From Amorphochlora amoebiformis (Eukaryota; Cercozoa; Chlorarachniophyceae): DNA of 64,000 nucleotides. Shown here in pieces: positions 63,894 through 64,000 of the stretch. The stretch spans positions 496,001-560,000 of the forward strand of contig BAAHQB010000080.1 in assembly GCA_054601695.1 (NCBI GenBank), read 5' to 3'. Positions within the stretch are counted from its first letter, which is position 1. Every line of letters starts with the position of its first letter. The notes below the pieces were generated by a model. The model did no database searches, was not told where the DNA came from, and saw only the letters and a list, made by a program, of their open reading frames with translations. The translations under genes were made by a program, and so were the position numbers.

Positions 63894-64000
63894 GTCATTA
63901 ATCTTTTTTTTTTTTTTCCAAATCTCATTTTTTTCTTTTTTTCCTCCAAATCTCAATTTTTTTTTTTTCCAAATTCCTCTCTTCTCTCGATTTCTCTAAT
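63894..64000 (+). other. Start of protease intron 25, T-rich
   Basis: After the GTCATTAATC donor the window ends in poly-T/TTCC low complexity. The gene continues to the right; about half of a typical PreP (the C-terminal part) is missing. Confidence 0.8.

Overview
The window is nuclear DNA of a eukaryote, most likely a photosynthetic protist or alga with organelle-targeted nuclear genes. The organism is not identifiable further. Evidence: five protein-coding genes split into many very small exons (mostly 30-110 bp) by GT-AG introns; interstitial TTAGGG-type telomere-like repeats; standard stop codons (TAA, TAG and TGA each end a gene); a phytyl-ester-synthase-type hydrolase; an organellar prolyl-tRNA synthetase; and a presequence protease. 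Two proteins begin with an ER-type signal sequence followed by a basic, Ser/Thr/Arg-rich stretch, which suggests targeting to a complex (secondary) plastid. Most of the window is intron, dominated by (TA)n microsatellite. Nearly all long open frames ([18 protein letters not shown]) are translations of simple repeats and are not genes. I assembled the gene models by hand by matching protein motifs, splice sites and codon phase.

Layout. (1) 485-9,605, plus strand: 3' part of an alpha/beta hydrolase gene whose 5' end lies left of the window. (2) 10,101-24,079, minus strand: a 17-exon divergent actin-related protein. (3) 24,222-26,411, plus strand: a complete 4-exon gene for a 160-residue single-membrane-segment protein with a targeting leader. 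(4) 26,853-43,613, minus strand: a complete 28-exon organellar prolyl-tRNA synthetase (572 residues). (5) 45,173 to beyond the right edge, plus strand: 25 exons of an M16C presequence protease (PreP). Neighbours alternate: genes 1/2 and 3/4 converge, while 2/3 (142 bp apart) and 4/5 diverge. The two convergent spacers have ordinary base composition and no (TA)n; the repeats are almost entirely in introns. The divergent spacer 43,614-45,172 is an exception, with (TA)n in its left half.

The most striking structure is a recurring pattern in at least four of the five genes. The edge of an exon, with its splice site and the adjoining (TA)n or CCCTAA intron sequence, is tandemly copied one to eight times inside the neighbouring intron. 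Copies carrying the donor side always lie downstream of the real exon, and copies carrying the acceptor side always lie upstream. Examples are the six-copy actin-related exon-9 array, six copies of the Pre[11 protein letters not shown] exon embedded in CCCTAA repeats, and nine copies of the Pre[12 protein letters not shown] exon edge. Introns here seem to have grown by serial tandem duplication of exon-intron boundaries.

Functionally, the genes fit organelle maintenance: lipid/ester metabolism, organellar translation, degradation of cleaved targeting peptides, and a small putative plastid membrane protein, next to a cytoskeletal or nuclear actin-family gene.
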